In this document: positions 62,128 to 64,000 of the stretch, in pieces
Position numbering within the stretch: the first letter of the stretch is position 1
How the letters are laid out: each line of letters opens with the position of its first letter
DNA from: Larkinella knui
GTDB taxonomy: Bacteria > Bacteroidota > Bacteroidia > Cytophagales > Spirosomataceae
Assembly (NCBI RefSeq): GCF_003858645.1
Contig: NZ_RQJP01000002.1
Coordinates: forward strand, 496,001 to 560,000
DNA: 64,000 nucleotides
Reading direction: 5' to 3'
Translations under genes and position numbers: made by a program
Notes under the pieces: model-generated
Databases searched by the model: none
Seen by the model: only the letters and a program-made list of their open reading frames with translations
Told to the model about the DNA's origin: nothing

Positions 62128-64000
62128 ATGAAAAAAACCGTACAGTGTCAACCGTTCGCTGGTCGAATCGTATTTCGAACGCTGGGTCTAACCATACTTC
62201 AAGCCCTGTTTGCTTTTTGTTTCACCGGATTAGGCTACGCCAACGACGGTATAGCCCAATCGCTGCTGAATCAGAAAATTACCATTAAAGCGCAGGAAAC
62301 GGAAATCAAAAAGGTGCTCAGTCAGGTGGAGCGTCAGGTGGATGTCCGGTTTGTATTCAGCTCGAAACTGATTCAATCCAGCCGAAAAATCACCCTTTCT
62401 GCCGAAAACAAACCGCTTCAGCAAGTGCTCGAGTACATCCTGAACCCGTTGGGATTGCAGTATGAACTGACCGGAAAAGTGATCATTATCAGACGCGAGG
62501 AGGTTGCGCCGGTAGCCGCCCCGCCGGTGGGAGTAACGGCTCCCAAGCGTACGGTTTCCGGAAAAGTGCTGGATGAAACCGCGAAAGGATTACCCGGCGT
62601 CACTGTGGTTTTGAAAGGAACACAGCGGGGGACGATCACGAACGGCGAGGGGGATTTTCAGCTGGAGACCGAAGACAATACCGTCCTCGTTTTTAGCTTC
62701 GTAGGCTACAAAAGCCAGGAAGTGGCGGTGGGCAATCAGAGCACCCTATCTATTACGCTGGCTCCGGAAGACCATGCGCTGGAAGAAATTGTGGTGGTGG
62801 GCTACGGCACGCAGAAACAACGGGAAGTAACCGGTTCCATTGCGTCGCTGCCAGCGGCTCAGCTGGAAGATCAGCCGGTGGGTCAGCTGGCTCAGAAGCT
62901 GCAGGGACGCGTCGCCGGTGTTCAGATCAATCAGGCTTCGGGAACGCCCGGCAGCGGAATGTCCATCCGGATTCGCGGGGCGGCTTCCATCAATGCCGGG
63001 AATACGCCCCTGTATGTGGTCGACGGGTTTCCGATCGTGGGGGGTATCAATAACATCAACCCCAATGAAATTGAAAATTTTTCCGTCCTGAAAGGGGCTT
63101 CAGCGGCCGCTTTATACGGATCACGAGCCGCCAACGGGGTCATTCTGATCACAACCAAACAGGCGAAAGAAGGCCGGACCGTCATCCAGTTCAGCGCTAC
63201 CTACGGCATTGCCCAGGTTCCGCAGCGGGGCCGGGCTAAACTCATGAATGCGAAAGAGTTTTTGCAGGATCGGAAAGAAATTTTTGAGGATAAAATCAAG
63301 TATGAAGGCTATACGGGCGGTGTCCCGGCGCTGTATCAAAACCCGGAAGCGTACACCGGAAAAAGTACGGACTGGTATAACGAACTTTTGCAGACGGGGG
63401 GGCAGAACAGCTACAACCTTTCGATTTTATCCAACAAAAACAATTTCAGTTCGGCCACAACCATCGGGTATTACAAAGAGAAAGGGGTGGTATTGAACAC
63501 CAATTACGAGCGGTTTTCCCTGCGGTCCAACAACCAATACAAGATCAACGACTTTGCCCGGGTGGGAATCAATGTGGCCCCAACGTATCAGCGAAGTCTG
63601 AATCAGGAAACCGACGGTTTTTACAGCACGCTCTATTCGGCCATCATTACGCCCCCCATCTTTTCGCCCGATGACAAAAATCCCGATGGGTCCGACAAAT
63701 TAAGCTTTACCGGACCGGGGCTTTTTACGTTTCCGAACTGGAAAAAAACGCTCCTGGAAACCACCAACCGAACCAACTCAACCCGGATTTTGAGCAATGC
63801 TTACGCCGAGATTGACTTCCTGAAAAATTTCCGGTTTAAAAGCTCCCTTTCCCTGGATCTGGAAAGCCGAAAACAGCGGATTTTCAACCCCTCTACGGCC
63901 GGCGGTATTTTTGCGCCCCCGCCCAAACTGGCCACCGGATCGTACGAAACCAATGAGTATACTTCGTGGCTGACCGAGAACACGCTTAATTTCAGTAAAA
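62128..64000 (+). CDS. SusC/RagA receptor with N-terminal STN signalling domain (3' end outside window)
   Basis: About 624 codons to the window edge, start ATG 62128. A signal peptide (ending about GYANDGIA) is followed by an STN domain (QKITIKAQETEIKKVLSQVE ... VLEYILNPLGLQYEL, about 50-115), the carboxypeptidase-regulatory-like domain (GVTVVLKGTQRGTITNGEG), LEEIVVVGYGTQ, and the plug (LYVVDGFPIVGG, SVLKGASAAALYGSRAANGV) with the start of the barrel. The STN domain is the periplasmic part that contacts FecR; this is the only one of the four SusC proteins here that has it, in agreement with the intact sigma/FecR pair upstream. Confidence 0.95.
   Translation, partial: MKKTVQCQPFAGRIVFRTLGLTILQALFAFCFTGLGYANDGIAQSLLNQKITIKAQETEIKKVLSQVERQVDVRFVFSSKLIQSSRKITLSAENKPLQQVLEYILNPLGLQYELTGKVIIIRREEVAPVAAPPVGVTAPKRTVSGKVLDETAKGLPGVTVVLKGTQRGTITNGEGDFQLETEDNTVLVFSFVGYKSQEVAVGNQSTLSITLAPEDHALEEIVVVGYGTQKQREVTGSIASLPAAQLEDQPVGQLAQKLQGRVAGVQINQASGTPGSGMSIRIRGAASINAGNTPLYVVDGFPIVGGINNINPNEIENFSVLKGASAAALYGSRAANGVILITTKQAKEGRTVIQFSATYGIAQVPQRGRAKLMNAKEFLQDRKEIFEDKIKYEGYTGGVPALYQNPEAYTGKSTDWYNELLQTGGQNSYNLSILSNKNNFSSATTIGYYKEKGVVLNTNYERFSLRSNNQYKINDFARVGINVAPTYQRSLNQETDGFYSTLYSAIITPPIFSPDDKNPDGSDKLSFTGPGLFTFPNWKKTLLETTNRTNSTRILSNAYAEIDFLKNFRFKSSLSLDLESRKQRIFNPSTAGGIFAPPPKLATGSYETNEYTSWLTENTLNFSK

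Overview
The window looks like the chromosome of a free-living, polysaccharide-degrading Bacteroidota, most likely a member of the Cytophagales (Spirosoma/Larkinella-like). The evidence is four SusC-type TonB receptors, three of them paired with SusD lipoproteins, ECF sigma/FecR switches, a possible T9SS-type C-terminal sorting domain, the absence of Shine-Dalgarno sequences, and roughly 50% or slightly higher GC with AT-rich gaps. No rRNA, tRNA, CRISPR, phage or transposase gene was seen. Family names are from reading motifs and from memory; no database search was run.

Layout. (1) 1-3215, minus strand: an apparent operon of a hypothetical protein, a membrane protein, a NarL-type histidine kinase and its LuxR-type response regulator, with a doubtful small ORF upstream. 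(2) 3353-14331, plus strand: a region-2-only sigma-like protein, a SusC/SusD_2 pair, an HpaI-type aldolase, a secreted glycosidase-like protein, a DUF72 protein and an esterase. (3) 14530-26023: single genes in mixed orientation (ScyD/ScyE-like lipoprotein, outer-membrane barrel, flavoprotein, M20 peptidase, fatty acid desaturase, LgoD-like dehydrogenase, ELWxxDGT repeat protein, GH9 cellulase), separated by clear bidirectional terminators. (4) 26124-59937: a large sugar-utilisation locus. (5) 60002-64000: an intact ECF sigma, FecR and STN-containing SusC signalling cassette that runs off the window.

The large locus (4) has two SusC/SusD pairs for outer-membrane uptake, periplasmic and membrane c-type cytochrome proteins of the PSCyt1/DUF1549/DUF1553 and DUF1501 families, a heme-bearing beta-propeller protein, a DUF1080 (3-keto-glycoside hydrolase family) lipoprotein, cytosolic sugar enzymes (DUF4432 epimerase-like, PMI-like cupin, TIM-barrel isomerase, Gfo/Idh/MocA dehydrogenase) and a complete ribose-type ABC importer. 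A reasonable inference is that a glycoside is imported, oxidised (perhaps at C3), cleaved and isomerised, with some electrons passed to membrane cytochromes. The substrate is unknown.

The most unusual features are: a family of very long hairpins (up to a perfect 34-bp stem) placed right after stop codons inside the locus; two clusters of REP-like palindromes; a conserved histidine-rich membrane/heme module that is fused to DUF1549/DUF1553 in one gene but separate in another; and stripped-down sigma and anti-sigma fragments in front of two SusC genes that lack the STN signalling domain.
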